NCBI RefSeq assembly: GCF_023983475.1
Contig: NZ_CP092712.1
Coordinates: 62,001 to 126,000, forward strand
DNA: 64,000 nucleotides
Direction of reading: 5' to 3'
Source: Aliivibrio fischeri ATCC 7744 = JCM 18803 = DSM 507
GTDB lineage: Bacteria > Pseudomonadota > Gammaproteobacteria > Enterobacterales > Vibrionaceae
The notes under the pieces were generated by a model, which was given only the letters and a program-made list of their open reading frames with translations, ran no database searches and was not told the origin of the DNA. The translations under genes and the position numbers were made by a program. Below are positions 28,337-38,503 of the stretch, one piece after another. Every line of letters starts with the position of its first letter. Positions within the stretch are counted from its first letter, which is position 1.

Positions 28337-29521
28337 ATGAAAAAAGTAGACGTAGTCGTTATCGGTGCCGGTGCTGCCGGATTAATGTGTGCAGCAGAAG
28401 CCGCTAAGCGTGGTCGTTCAGTATTAGTTGTTGATCATGCAAAAAAACCGGGGCGTAAAATCCTTATTTCAGGTGGTGGTCGCTGTAATTTCACTAATTA
28501 CGATGTGACTGCGAGTAACTATGTCTGTCAAAACCCTCACTTTGTAAAATCGGCTTTATCTCAGTACACCAACTGGGACTTTATCTCTTTGATCTCTAAA
28601 TACGGAATTGAGTTTGAAGAGCGCGAACATGGGCAACTTTTCTGTGTTGATTCAGCAAAAGAGATTGTCGATATGTTGCTTAAAGAGTGTGAATTAGTTG
28701 GTGTTAATTACCGTTATCGCTGTGAAATCTCTGACATTGAAAAAACGGACACAGGCTTTACGCTCATGCTTGATTCTGATGAGTTAGCGTGTGAATCTCT
28801 GGTGGTCGCAACGGGTGGTTTATCGATGCCAAAATTAGGTGCAACGCCATTTGGTTATCAGATTGCTGAGCAGTTTGGACTTTCTATGATACCAACGACT
28901 GCGGGCTTAGTGCCATTCACACTGCATAAAGAAGATAAAGAAGCATTTTCTGAACTGTCTGGTATTGCGATTCCTGTTGTTGTGGAATCAGAGAACGGTA
29001 GCAGCTTTAAAGAAAACTTATTGTTTACTCATCGTGGTTTATCTGGCCCGTCTATTTTACAAATTTCGTCTTATTGGAAAGCAGGACAAAGGGTAACGAT
29101 TGACCTTCTTCCTAATGACGATTTAAGTGAAGAACTAGACAAAATGCGAGAGAGCAACCCAAATCAAAGCATCAAGAATTCACTTGCAAAATTATTACCC
29201 AAAAGAGTAGTTGAAACTTTGCTAAATAAGACTATTTTTAATGAGCGATCTCTAAAACAAGTCAATCCAAAAGAGCAACAAGAGTTATGCTCTTTACTTC
29301 ACAAATGGCAAGTTTTACCAAATGGAACAGAAGGCTACAGAACAGCTGAGGTGACATTAGGTGGGGTAAATACAGACGAATTGTCTTCAAAAACAATGGA
29401 ATCTAAGAAAGTACCTGGCTTGTATTTTGTCGGTGAAGTCATGGATGTGAGCGGTTGGCTTGGTGGCTATAATTTCCAATGGGCATGGTCTAGCGGATAT
29501 GTAGCAGGAATTAATGTGTAG
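28337..29521 (+). CDS. yhiN: YhiN/HI0933-family flavoprotein (BaiN/RdsA type)
   Basis: 394 residues from the ATG at 28337; a TTG frame starts 15 bp earlier. The N-terminus binds FAD with VIGAGAAGLMCAAEAA, and GRKILISGGGRCNFTN and the C-terminal GEVMDVSGWLGGYNFQWAW are hallmarks of the HI0933 family. The family contains NAD(P)/FAD oxidoreductases; the physiological substrate of YhiN is unknown to me. Its place after uspB resembles the E. coli yhiN-uspB-uspA-rsmJ neighbourhood. Confidence 0.92.
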   Translation: MKKVDVVVIGAGAAGLMCAAEAAKRGRSVLVVDHAKKPGRKILISGGGRCNFTNYDVTASNYVCQNPHFVKSALSQYTNWDFISLISKYGIEFEEREHGQLFCVDSAKEIVDMLLKECELVGVNYRYRCEISDIEKTDTGFTLMLDSDELACESLVVATGGLSMPKLGATPFGYQIAEQFGLSMIPTTAGLVPFTLHKEDKEAFSELSGIAIPVVVESENGSSFKENLLFTHRGLSGPSILQISSYWKAGQRVTIDLLPNDDLSEELDKMRESNPNQSIKNSLAKLLPKRVVETLLNKTIFNERSLKQVNPKEQQELCSLLHKWQVLPNGTEGYRTAEVTLGGVNTDELSSKTMESKKVPGLYFVGEVMDVSGWLGGYNFQWAWSSGYVAGINV

Positions 29522-29637
29522 TTAGTTCCATTTTTTGCACCTTTGTTCGCCTTAATTTTATAAAACGCATACGTTTCTACCGTTTCAGTTATGGATGACA
29601 TGTTGTTAATTTTATTTTTATAAGGGCTTAATAAATA

Positions 29638-32133
29638 ATGCAAACTCTCTCATTTAGTGTTCAAAGCATTACGCATCTTAAAGAAGAGTGTGATTCACTA
29701 TTAATAGAGAGGGCATCAGGATGTTTAATTCAGATATTCTCTTCTCAATCGATGGAAGAAGTCTCTACTTATCATTCTTTTTTACAGTGCTTATTTCCTC
29801 ACGCTGAGATCGTTGGTCTCAGCGCAATTCATACCAGTATTAATTCCTCGGTATTTACCCAATCAACCATTGTATCTATCTCTACTTTTGATTCTTCAAC
29901 CGTGACATCAGCGTCAATTGTCCATGGTGAGAATGAACCACTTGTTGGTCATCAATTATTAAGAAAATTATCCGTTAATCAGACGACAAAAAGCGTTATT
30001 GCCTTTAGTTGTTATGGCTCTGCAAGTAATTACAAACTCTTTGAAGCTTTTTCTGAGCAAGCTTACATTGTTCCTGTATCGGGCTGTGTAGCGACGAATA
30101 CAGGTGAAGGAGCTTGGGTTCTGTTTAATGGTGAATTTTATCAAGACCAAATCGTTGCGGTTGCTTTACATGGTGAGAAATTACAGGCTTGGTATGAAGC
30201 TTTTGTTGAATGGAATCCGATTGGTAAATATTTTCGAGTTACTGCTTCTGAAGGTCGAGTGGTTAAAGCGATTGACCATATTCCTGCGTACGATTTTTAT
30301 TGTAAGTACTTAGCTGACAACAAACCACTTGCGCTTAGCCAGATTCAAGCTTTTCCTTTAATGCTAGAGGAAGAGACGGCACGCATTATTAATACGGTTG
30401 AATCAATAACCAAAGAAGGGCATTTATTGTTTTCTGCTGAAGTGCCTGTTGGTGATGAGGTTAGATTATCGTATTACCATCCGTCATTAACACAAGAGCA
30501 AGTGAATCAAGGTGCGGCTCGTTTGGCGAATCGAAGACCTGAATCTATTTTTATTTATAACTGTGAATCGCGGATTGAAAATAGCACTGAATCAACAGAG
30601 TTACAGGCGTTTTCTGACGTTGGTTTATGTCAGGGTGTTTATGGAATGGGAGAGTTTTTCCGATCTCATAATCAGCAGATTTTACACCACAGTTTAACCT
30701 ATCTTGCGTTAAGTGAATCAGAAGACGTCGCATCAGAATACGATACTTTTTCTCGTGCGCCACGAGTTCATAATTTAACGCCTCTGTTTTCATTAATTAA
30801 AAATTCAATTCAAGATTTGGATCATATGACTTCTGAATTGGAAGATAAAATTAGAGAGCAGTCATTGCGTTTAATTCAAACCTACCGCACAGACAGAAGA
30901 ACGGGGTTACTTAATCGCACGGTATTGAAAGAGCGACTTTCCCATATAGCGCTAACGGATCATTTACTCTCTTTTAAATTAACCAATTTAAGCCAAGTGA
31001 ATGAAAAGTATGGTTACCATGTTGGTGATAAGTTACTGCAAGATATTAGTTATTATATGAAAGAGCATCTAGGCTTAGCGATTGAGTCTGAAATTGAGCT
31101 CTACAGTATTGGTATTGCTGAGTGGGGTGTCATATTTAATAGTGATACTGCCAGTGAGGTATTACGTAAGCAGATTACTGGTTTTATTGAAAAACTAGAG
31201 CATGAAAATTTTGAACCTTATGGTTTAGATGATGTGGATTATTTAAGTGTTTCTATCTCTGGTGGTCTTATTAGTCGACGTGATTTTCCAACCATTGCTT
31301 CTGAAGACTTAATTCTAAAAACCGTAGAGGCAAGACGAATTGCTATGCGTCGTAATCGTCATTTGTGTAATGCCAGAGAGTTAATGAAAGAAGAGCGTTC
31401 CCGTCAAAATCAATTGGATTGGCTTACTTGTGTTAACCGAGCGATTTCTCAAAAAGGCGTACTGGTTTATGGCCAACCTATTTTTAAAGCGCATACACAT
31501 GAATTGGCATCAACAGAATGTTTAATGCGAATTCAAGAAGACGATCAAATATTTGCACCGGGACAGTTTTTACCGGCTGTTGAGGGGACGCATCTTTATA
31601 CTCGCTTAAGCCGAGAAATGATTTCGAGTATCTTTGAGATCATGCAATCGAATGATCTGACATTCTCGATTAATTTATCTCCTCAAGATTTATTAAGTGA
31701 TAGAACTCTGGATTTATTAGAGTCATCCATGATCCGTTTAGATAACCCAATGAGAGTGGGGTTTGAAGTGTTAGAAACGGAACAAATTCAAGATTATGGA
31801 CATATCATTGAGGTGTGTAATCATTTCCGACGTTTAGGTGCGCGAATTATTATTGATGATTTCGGTTCAGGTTATTCCAATATTGATGCGATCATGAAAT
31901 TAGAGCCTCAGGTTATTAAGCTTGATGGTTCAATTATCAAAAATGTACATCAAGATAAGCGACAGCGTTTGATCTCTCAGCAAATGGTACAGCTTTGTCA
32001 TGTATTAGATGCCAAAGCTGTGGCCGAGTTTGTTCATAACCAAGAGGTATGTTCAATTGTTGAAGATATGGGCGTGGATTACTTACAAGGTTACTTTTTA
32101 GGTGGGCCTAAATCGTTACACATTAAGACGTAA
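29638..32133 (+). CDS. FIST sensor - degenerate GGDEF - EAL cyclic-di-GMP protein
   Basis: 831 residues, no membrane segment. The first ~365 residues are a FIST_N plus FIST_C sensory region, predicted in the family to bind small ligands such as amino acids. The GGDEF-like domain (about 415-575) has AEWGV (about 493) in place of GGDEF, so it should not make c-di-GMP. The EAL domain (about 590-831) has ECL for EAL, but keeps the metal and catalytic residues: E626, N in INLSPQ, E in FEVLETE, DDFGSG, K in KLDGS, E in VAEF and Q in LQGYF. A cytoplasmic phosphodiesterase is the best reading. Its end overlaps the convergent DTW gene by 11 bp. Confidence 0.88.
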   Translation: MQTLSFSVQSITHLKEECDSLLIERASGCLIQIFSSQSMEEVSTYHSFLQCLFPHAEIVGLSAIHTSINSSVFTQSTIVSISTFDSSTVTSASIVHGENEPLVGHQLLRKLSVNQTTKSVIAFSCYGSASNYKLFEAFSEQAYIVPVSGCVATNTGEGAWVLFNGEFYQDQIVAVALHGEKLQAWYEAFVEWNPIGKYFRVTASEGRVVKAIDHIPAYDFYCKYLADNKPLALSQIQAFPLMLEEETARIINTVESITKEGHLLFSAEVPVGDEVRLSYYHPSLTQEQVNQGAARLANRRPESIFIYNCESRIENSTESTELQAFSDVGLCQGVYGMGEFFRSHNQQILHHSLTYLALSESEDVASEYDTFSRAPRVHNLTPLFSLIKNSIQDLDHMTSELEDKIREQSLRLIQTYRTDRRTGLLNRTVLKERLSHIALTDHLLSFKLTNLSQVNEKYGYHVGDKLLQDISYYMKEHLGLAIESEIELYSIGIAEWGVIFNSDTASEVLRKQITGFIEKLEHENFEPYGLDDVDYLSVSISGGLISRRDFPTIASEDLILKTVEARRIAMRRNRHLCNARELMKEERSRQNQLDWLTCVNRAISQKGVLVYGQPIFKAHTHELASTECLMRIQEDDQIFAPGQFLPAVEGTHLYTRLSREMISSIFEIMQSNDLTFSINLSPQDLLSDRTLDLLESSMIRLDNPMRVGFEVLETEQIQDYGHIIEVCNHFRRLGARIIIDDFGSGYSNIDAIMKLEPQVIKLDGSIIKNVHQDKRQRLISQQMVQLCHVLDAKAVAEFVHNQEVCSIVEDMGVDYLQGYFLGGPKSLHIKT

Positions 32134-32722
32134 ATTTATGTCCACTTCGTTCAGCTTGGAACACCGTTAAAAATTGATCGTAATAACATGAAAGAGCTTG
32201 AGCATTCTCTGGCTCTTTTACCATCTCTAAGACTTCAATTCCTGCTTCGCACGTACATAGATTACCTTCACTTTGATTCCTACGTAAATGATAGCGAGAT
32301 GCCTCATCAGTTTGAATCTCCAAGCAAGGTAATGCGTTTAACCAAGGACTTTTATTCACCATTTTTTTTGCTTCTTGCCATGTCGCATCGAGCAGTACAA
32401 AAAGTTGTTTTTTGCTTGGGTCATATCGGTGGTGAAAATCACCACTGAGAACTGGCTCTTTACTTGGGAAGAGTAACCAGGTTTCAGTATCTGCTTGGTT
32501 TATTTTATTAATAAGTTCTTGAGGTGGTTCTTTTCGTTGCCATGTATATTCCGTTGTATTGGACAGGCTATTGCGGATCAATTTTCCTGTATTGGTGAGC
32601 TTGTGGCGCTCATTTTCATGATAGAGCAATGCAAACTCAATGTTCGAGCTTAAATTTGGTTGATGCGCACAAATACAATTATGAGTAAATCCACAAGTAG
32701 AACAGGTCATGAATATGTCCAT
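32123..32722 (-). CDS. DTW-domain tRNA-uridine aminocarboxypropyltransferase
   Basis: 199 residues. The DTW-family signature LLDATWQEAKKM is present, with an N-terminal zinc cluster CSTCGFTHNCICAH and the C-terminal motif LCTCEAG. DTW enzymes such as TapT (YfiP) put acp3 on U47 of tRNA. Here, which of the family's subgroups is present is uncertain, so no symbol is given. The ATG at 32722 overlaps the stop of the upstream lipoprotein gene (TAATG); a second ATG at 32710 is possible. The 3' end overlaps the convergent FIST-EAL gene. Confidence 0.85.
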   Translation of the reverse strand: MDIFMTCSTCGFTHNCICAHQPNLSSNIEFALLYHENERHKLTNTGKLIRNSLSNTTEYTWQRKEPPQELINKINQADTETWLLFPSKEPVLSGDFHHRYDPSKKQLFVLLDATWQEAKKMVNKSPWLNALPCLEIQTDEASRYHLRRNQSEGNLCTCEAGIEVLEMVKEPENAQALSCYYDQFLTVFQAERSGHKFTS

Positions 32723-33732
32723 TATTGACTGGTTGAAAACAGGGTTAACCCTGATTTTATTGGAAAGGTAACGCCATTCACCGTTTCTTTATCCGTATGA
32801 ATTTGTTTTCCTTTTTTAGTGAATGTTCGCTCAGCAATTAAGTACTGGCGTTGATGACGGCTCATTAATACATGCACATGGTCATCACGAGTTGCCTGCC
32901 ATACTCCCGTCTCAACTAATGGCTCTTCACCTGTTTGATTATCATAGGTAGTGATTGCTGAGTGATCAGGATTTAAAACCAGATTAATATTTAGGCCAGG
33001 TGTTGTTAGCGTACTGGTTCCTTGGTAAGTACCAACCCAATTAAGCGTAGTATCTTTGGGTGCTAATGTTCCACAACCTTTATAAGTTGTATCATTGATC
33101 GTAACTTCAGAATTCCAACCATAAATAGACTCAACCATGCTGTCGTTGCACAAGCCTTTTGTCATGATTAACGAGAAATTCTCGCTTTGGTATTCTCGTC
33201 TTGTCGGAGTAAATTCCTGTTTGGTGATAGGTTGTTTTTGGGTTTGATTTCCCATTTTAGAAAAGGTTAATTCCCCATTTTTTACCTGCATATTCCAAAA
33301 CGGTTCATTACCAAATGCTTTGGTTGGTTGTGGTGGTTGGGCACAACTTGGGCCTTCCCCTGCAACTAAACGATTAATATGCGACACAACAAATCGAGCT
33401 GGGTAGTCGCTAGAAAAACCGCCTTTAGGTGGGGCTTCAAAATGACCAATAAATTCACCATACATTGCTTGGTAAGGTCTTGATTGAATGTCTGTTCCAG
33501 CTTTCCATTGTCTTGGAGATAGGTTTACCCAGTACTGTTGATCACTATTACAAGGTTGAATACTTTGAGACTCATGACCAATGATTACTGTACCTCTCAA
33601 CATAAAAGTATGAGGTGAGTTAATCTCATTTTGTTGAGCTACCATATTATTTTTAGATGCTGATGTTTGTTGGCTGCACCCAGTCAATAATAGCAATGTG
33701 GCACTAATTAGAGCGGTTAATGATGTTTTCAT
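32722..33732 (-). CDS. Outer-membrane lipoprotein with COG3650-like and NlpE-like regions
   Basis: 336 residues. A lipoprotein signal peptide ends in the lipobox LLTGC (C19); S20 after the Cys favours the outer membrane. The middle has GNEPFWN (about 141-147), a motif of the COG3650/META-like lipoproteins, and the C-terminal part WVGTYQGT...TPGLNINLVLN resembles NlpE but lacks its CxxC. Function is unknown; NlpE relatives monitor surface attachment and copper. Its stop overlaps the start of the DTW gene, so the two form an operon, although no functional link is obvious. Confidence 0.78.
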   Translation of the reverse strand: MKTSLTALISATLLLLTGCSQQTSASKNNMVAQQNEINSPHTFMLRGTVIIGHESQSIQPCNSDQQYWVNLSPRQWKAGTDIQSRPYQAMYGEFIGHFEAPPKGGFSSDYPARFVVSHINRLVAGEGPSCAQPPQPTKAFGNEPFWNMQVKNGELTFSKMGNQTQKQPITKQEFTPTRREYQSENFSLIMTKGLCNDSMVESIYGWNSEVTINDTTYKGCGTLAPKDTTLNWVGTYQGTSTLTTPGLNINLVLNPDHSAITTYDNQTGEEPLVETGVWQATRDDHVHVLMSRHQRQYLIAERTFTKKGKQIHTDKETVNGVTFPIKSGLTLFSTSQ

Positions 33733-33888
33733 TATAGGATTCTCAACATGGTTGGTTTAACTCTGGGAGTGAGTATGCCATAGGACATGATAAATGCGTG
33801 AAAATTCACCTTTGTCAGAGCTATTAGTAGGATTTTAGCGTAAAATGCCGGGGTTATTTTAAATGAGTAAAGAGAGCTAAGAAAAAAT

Positions 33889-34524
33889 ATGAGTTGGAAC
33901 CTTTCGCCTTCAGACGTATTTAGTGCATCACCAGTTGTTCCTGTTATGGTTATCGAACAATTGGAAGACGCTGTACCAATGGCTCAAGCACTTGCAGCTG
34001 GTGGAATTAATGTGTTCGAAATTACGCTTCGAACAGCGGTTGCTTTAGAAGCAATTACTGCAATTCGTAAAGCGATGCCAAAAGCATTGGTAGGCGCTGG
34101 TACTGTGATTAGTACGCATCAGTATGACCAAGCTGTTGAAGCAGGTGCTCAATTTATTATTTCTCCAGGGTTTACACCAAGTTTGTTAGCCCATGCTAAA
34201 ACAGCGGATGTTCCACTAATTCCAGGTGTTGCAACGCCTTCTGAGGTGATTCGAGCAATCGAATTAGGTTACTCTCATCTTAAGTTTTTCCCTGCAAGTG
34301 CATTTGGTGGTCCATCAGTATTGAAAGCGATGGCTGCACCATTACCACAAGTTCAATTCTGTCCAACTGGTGGCATTAATCCACAGAATGTCAATGATTA
34401 CACAGCATTAGATTGTGTGGCCACTGTGGGTGGTTCTTGGATGCTACCAAAAGATGCAGTAGCAGCAAAAGATTGGAATAAAGTAACGTTATTAGCAAAA
34501 GAAGCGGTTGAACTAATTAAGTAA
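33889..34524 (+). CDS. eda: KDPG/KHG aldolase (Eda)
   Basis: 211 residues. It splits 2-keto-3-deoxy-6-phosphogluconate to pyruvate and glyceraldehyde 3-phosphate in the Entner-Doudoroff pathway. Catalytic features: E in NVFEITLRT (about 46), and the Schiff-base lysine in HLKFFPAS (about 134). The PGVATPSE and CPTGGINPQN loops are intact. It stands alone here, without edd, and 24 bp before a convergent dCache-GGDEF-EAL gene. Confidence 0.96.
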   Translation: MSWNLSPSDVFSASPVVPVMVIEQLEDAVPMAQALAAGGINVFEITLRTAVALEAITAIRKAMPKALVGAGTVISTHQYDQAVEAGAQFIISPGFTPSLLAHAKTADVPLIPGVATPSEVIRAIELGYSHLKFFPASAFGGPSVLKAMAAPLPQVQFCPTGGINPQNVNDYTALDCVATVGGSWMLPKDAVAAKDWNKVTLLAKEAVELIK

Positions 34525-34547
34525 TCGTATCTCTATATTTGTCACAT

Positions 34548-37085
34548 CTATGCCTTATGTATTAGGTGTGACAACTCTTCCCATTGTTCTATTGGTAATG
34601 GTTTACTGTATAAGTAACCTTGTGCAATATCACAGCCTAATGAACGCAATATCTCTGCTTGTTCTTTTGTTTCAATTCCTTCCGCTACAATGGATACATT
34701 AAACCCCTTTGCCATATGAATAATCGCACTCGTTATTGATGTGTCGGCATTTTCACGAGTTAAGCTTTTCACAAATGAGCGGTCGATTTTCAAGCAATCA
34801 AAGGGCAGTGTGTGTAAGTATGAAAGTGACGAGTAGCCTGTACCAAAATCATCAATTGCAATATGCACACCAAGCGCTCGAACCTTATTTAACAATTCAA
34901 TAATAAAAATATCGTTATTTAATAAACGAGATTCAATGATTTCTAAACTTAAGTTTTTAGGTTTAAGACCGGATTCTATTAACGCATCTTGTAAGCGTTG
35001 AAAGCTATTTCCATCATGCAGTTGCTCTGTTGATACATTTACATGCATAACAAAGTCTTCTGGCCATTCACCTGATGCAATTTTCTGTGCAGTGTCGATG
35101 CACGCTTGTCTTAATACCATACGACCAATATTGATTATCATGCCGTTATCTTCCGCTAAAGGAATAAATTCATTAGGAGAGATAAGCCCTCGCTGTGGTG
35201 AATGCCAACGAATTAACGCTTCGGCACCATGAATTTTACCGTCTTCAAAATTCACTAATGGTTGATAGTAAGGGAGTAACTCTTCATTTTTTATTGCGTG
35301 CGATAGCTCTGCAGCTAGCTTGGTTTTTTTCTGAGAGATATCGGCCATATAAGGTTCGAATACCGCCAGTTTGTTTGATTTACTTTGCGCATGAGCAAGT
35401 GCCAAACTAGCACTACGTAACCAATGCATAGCATCGTGATTATCGAGTTGATACACCAATCCCGTAGATAATTGGATAACAACCTCACCAGAGGCGGACT
35501 GTATAGGGGTATTAAATATAGACTGCAGTTGCTGGGCGTAATTAATTAACTCTTGAATATCATCAATATGATAAAAGAAAAGAGCAAACTCAGCGCCGCC
35601 AATGCGGGCTATTTCAATATTTTGGTCTTGGTAATGGGTTTTTAATCGTTCTGAAATATCAACAAGAAGATGGTCACCACTTAAGTGTCCAACAGAATCA
35701 TTGATGTCTCGAAAGTCATTAATGGTAAAAGAGATGAGTCCCGATTTATCAGTAATAGCAGGAGAGATAACGTTATCAAGACCTGTTCGACTGTATAGAT
35801 GAGTCAGTGAATCATAAGTTACTTTATCTTGTAGTTCTTGAAACGATCGTTTTAGGTTGTTTGCCATAAATTTAAACGAACGAGTGAGAACCATGACTTC
35901 TTGAGTTGTGCAATTAATTGGTAAAGGTGTATCCCAATTACCTTGAGCTAGCTCTTTTGCTGAATTAGCCGTATCAATAATCGGCTTTATTAATTTTCGA
36001 ATGACATAAATCGCAAGTACGAAAGCGATAAGACAGGCGATAACGGTACTAATAATGGTGAACTGTCGTCGCTGTGGCAATGCACCAAGTAGGGTTGATT
36101 CAGGTATTGATGCAATGATATAGCCTTCAACAGGAATACGTTTCCGGAAAGGACTGATCATCATAAAGTGCTTTTGGCCATCAATATTTAATGAGATTAT
36201 TTTTTCTTGTAATGCATTATCAAATCCTACTTTTTCCATATATAGAATCGTCTCTTTAACTACTGAGTTCTCAATGGTGTCTATGTGGTAGATATCATGA
36301 TGCATTGGCGCATTAGGCGTATGATCTGAATGTAGCCAGACGGTTCCATTACTATCAACAATAGAGATGTTTCCGTTGATTTCATCGGCTTCCTGATCTA
36401 GAAAAGTATTAAACGAAGTCAGTAAAACATCTGTTGTAATAACGCCTTCAAGTTCTTTATTTTTATTATAAACAGGAGCTATGGCCGACAATAGAGAGGA
36501 CGCATTTTCTTCTACATTGGTATAAATATCACTCCATCGAGCTTTCGGATCTTCGAGTGACTTTTGATACCAAGGTCGAAGTCTAGGGTCATAATTTTTG
36601 ATTATGTTAAGTATTGGGGTATTTGAGTTATCCCCATTATAAATATATAGATGATTGTCTATATTTTGCTTTTTTAAAAATAAAGATATGGTGTTATCAC
36701 TTCTGTTTTTTCTAAAACCAATGTAATCGCCTTGTTGACTTCCGTAACCAATGATATCAACTTGGTTCAGAGTACTGACTTCTTTTTTTAAGTTTTGATT
36801 TAGGTAACGCTGTAGCTTCTTAGCATTTTCTGGCAAATAAAGCTCATTACGCTCAATCGTATTGCGCATATTGATATTGGCGTTTAATGGGTCTTCTAAT
36901 TGATGGTAAAGAGCCGCATCGATACTACGAGAGGAAGAATCTAATAACTTTTCACTGATGTGACTGATCATGTCTCTATAAATGCTTGCTTGACTGTTAA
37001 GTACCACTGTCATGATCAAAGTAAAAATGATCATAAATGGAATGGTAATAGCAAACCTTAGAGATATGTTGTTTTTACATGACAT
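34548..37085 (-). CDS. dCache-HAMP-GGDEF(GGAEF)-EAL membrane protein
   Basis: 845 residues from the ATG at 37085 (a GTG frame adds seven). Membrane segment about 10-30, periplasmic dCache sensor (about 35-330), second segment about 342-362, HAMP, GGDEF, EAL. The sensor has YDPRLRPWY and a downstream D (GVITTDV), the pattern described for amino-acid-binding dCache domains. The GGDEF site reads GGAEF, losing the metal-binding acidic residue, so diguanylate cyclase activity is unlikely. The EAL domain has EALIRW, NVSTEQL, LEIIESRL, DDFGTGYSS and VAEGIET, all intact. It is thus probably a ligand-controlled phosphodiesterase. It is a paralogue of the protein at 38504-41059, across add. Confidence 0.93.
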   Translation of the reverse strand: MSCKNNISLRFAITIPFMIIFTLIMTVVLNSQASIYRDMISHISEKLLDSSSRSIDAALYHQLEDPLNANINMRNTIERNELYLPENAKKLQRYLNQNLKKEVSTLNQVDIIGYGSQQGDYIGFRKNRSDNTISLFLKKQNIDNHLYIYNGDNSNTPILNIIKNYDPRLRPWYQKSLEDPKARWSDIYTNVEENASSLLSAIAPVYNKNKELEGVITTDVLLTSFNTFLDQEADEINGNISIVDSNGTVWLHSDHTPNAPMHHDIYHIDTIENSVVKETILYMEKVGFDNALQEKIISLNIDGQKHFMMISPFRKRIPVEGYIIASIPESTLLGALPQRRQFTIISTVIACLIAFVLAIYVIRKLIKPIIDTANSAKELAQGNWDTPLPINCTTQEVMVLTRSFKFMANNLKRSFQELQDKVTYDSLTHLYSRTGLDNVISPAITDKSGLISFTINDFRDINDSVGHLSGDHLLVDISERLKTHYQDQNIEIARIGGAEFALFFYHIDDIQELINYAQQLQSIFNTPIQSASGEVVIQLSTGLVYQLDNHDAMHWLRSASLALAHAQSKSNKLAVFEPYMADISQKKTKLAAELSHAIKNEELLPYYQPLVNFEDGKIHGAEALIRWHSPQRGLISPNEFIPLAEDNGMIINIGRMVLRQACIDTAQKIASGEWPEDFVMHVNVSTEQLHDGNSFQRLQDALIESGLKPKNLSLEIIESRLLNNDIFIIELLNKVRALGVHIAIDDFGTGYSSLSYLHTLPFDCLKIDRSFVKSLTRENADTSITSAIIHMAKGFNVSIVAEGIETKEQAEILRSLGCDIAQGYLYSKPLPIEQWEELSHLIHKA

Positions 37086-37256
37086 AAAAATAGCGACCAG
37101 AATCACATTTAATAGAATGGAGTCGCGTATGCTATCAGCAATAGAAAAGAGAAATATGTCTCAATTGTTGGATGGCGAGAGATTGTTCAGTTTTACGTTT
37201 AAAGTAGAGATGAGAGTTGAGTGCGCTTTGTTAAAGGAATAGGAAAAAGCGAGAAG

Positions 37257-37282
37257 ACTGGTGTTGGTATTACAACACCAGT
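37257..37282. terminator. Hairpin between add and the dCache gene
   Basis: ACTGGTGTTG-GTATTA-CAACACCAGT, a perfect 10-bp stem. On the minus strand (after add) the tail is only CTTCTCGCTTTTTCC, and on the plus strand TATATTATTTTTT, so efficiency is uncertain. Confidence 0.55.
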
Positions 37283-37294
37283 TATATTATTTTT

Positions 37295-37329
37295 TAGACC
37301 CTAGACCCTAGACCCTAGACCCTAGACCC
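37295..37329. repeat. Five tandem copies of TAGACCC
   Basis: The heptamer TAGACCC is repeated five times without error, just downstream of the add stop. A 7-bp simple repeat can change copy number by slippage; here it is non-coding. Confidence 0.95.
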
Positions 37330-37337
37330 TATAGTTT

Positions 37338-38339
37338 CTAGCGCTTAGCTGCGATATCTCGCAGAGCTTGTTTCTCTGAATCAGATAAGAAAGCCAGATC
37401 TAAACCATTAATTTGAATTTGTTTAAGTTGCTCTGGCGTTAAGCCAACTTTTGGTGCCGCAACTTCATATTCATGAGGTAACTCAATTCCCTCAACCGCT
37501 GGGTCATCGGTATTAAGACACGCTTTAACACCGTACTCTAAGAATGTCTTAATTGGGTGAGATTCAAATGAAGCAACCGTACTCGTTTGGATGTTAGAGG
37601 TTAAGCAAGACTCAATACCAATGTTGTTTTTAGCTAGGTATTCCATCAGTTTTGGATCTTCAATGGCTTTAACCCCATGACCAATTCGTACTGCGCCAAG
37701 CTCATTAATTGCTTGCCACATACTTGCAGCACCTGCTGCTTCACCTGCGTGTACAGTGACACGAAGATCTGCGTCTTTCACTTGTTTAAAGTGATTCACA
37801 AAAAGGTCACCTGGTTGGCCTAACTCATCACCAGCAAGGTCGATTGCAACTAATTTGTTTTTTTGAGTCAGTAGGCCATCTAATTCTTGTTGGCAAGCAT
37901 CTTGACCAAAGGTACGACTCATAATACCGATTAAGTTAGCCTTAATACCAAAATCACGACAACCGGCTTCTACACCATCAACAACCGCTTCAACAACACC
38001 AGCAATAGGTAAATTGTGTTTCATTGCCATGTAGTATGGTGAAAAGCGTAATTCAGCGTAATCAATTTGAGCATTCATTGCGTCTTGAACATTTTCATAT
38101 GCCACACGACGACAGGCATCTAAATCACCAAGAACAGCAACACCCCAATCAAGTTTCGATAAGAAAGCCACAAGACTTGGCTCGGCTTCCACAATTTGTA
38201 CGTGAGGGCGAAGTGCTTCGATATCATACGCAGGTAGATCTAAACCGAACTTTTGACCTAAATCCAAAATGGTTTCAATGCGAATATTTCCATCAAGGTG
38301 ACGGTGTAGATCCGTTAAAGGAAGTTGTTTAATGATCAT
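37338..38339 (-). CDS. add: Adenosine deaminase
   Basis: 333 residues from the ATG at 38339, chosen because AGGA lies 7 nt upstream and it gives the family opening [14 protein letters not shown]; the frame runs 44 residues further upstream without homology. Zinc ligands are H-x-H in DLHRHLDG, the H in [10 protein letters not shown] and the D in LNTDDP; the catalytic E is in HAGE. It converts adenosine (and deoxyadenosine) to inosine for purine salvage. It lies between two paralogous dCache c-di-GMP genes transcribed in the same direction. Confidence 0.96.
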   Translation of the reverse strand: MIIKQLPLTDLHRHLDGNIRIETILDLGQKFGLDLPAYDIEALRPHVQIVEAEPSLVAFLSKLDWGVAVLGDLDACRRVAYENVQDAMNAQIDYAELRFSPYYMAMKHNLPIAGVVEAVVDGVEAGCRDFGIKANLIGIMSRTFGQDACQQELDGLLTQKNKLVAIDLAGDELGQPGDLFVNHFKQVKDADLRVTVHAGEAAGAASMWQAINELGAVRIGHGVKAIEDPKLMEYLAKNNIGIESCLTSNIQTSTVASFESHPIKTFLEYGVKACLNTDDPAVEGIELPHEYEVAAPKVGLTPEQLKQIQINGLDLAFLSDSEKQALRDIAAKR

Positions 38340-38503
38340 TATTATTTTCCTAAAAAGTGTCCCAATTCCATTGGTGCATCGGCATTGGTATAAAACTGAA
38401 TATAAGTAGATATTACAGCAGAGTATAGAGACAAGTGTCGAATGTGTCAGTAGCAAATCGGTTAAAAACAACGCAATCTGAACGATTGCGTTGTCATGTT
38501 AAC

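Noticed and set aside
37295-37329. Telomere-type repeat
   Set aside because: Resembles telomere units superficially, but it is a five-copy internal microsatellite in a circular-chromosome context.
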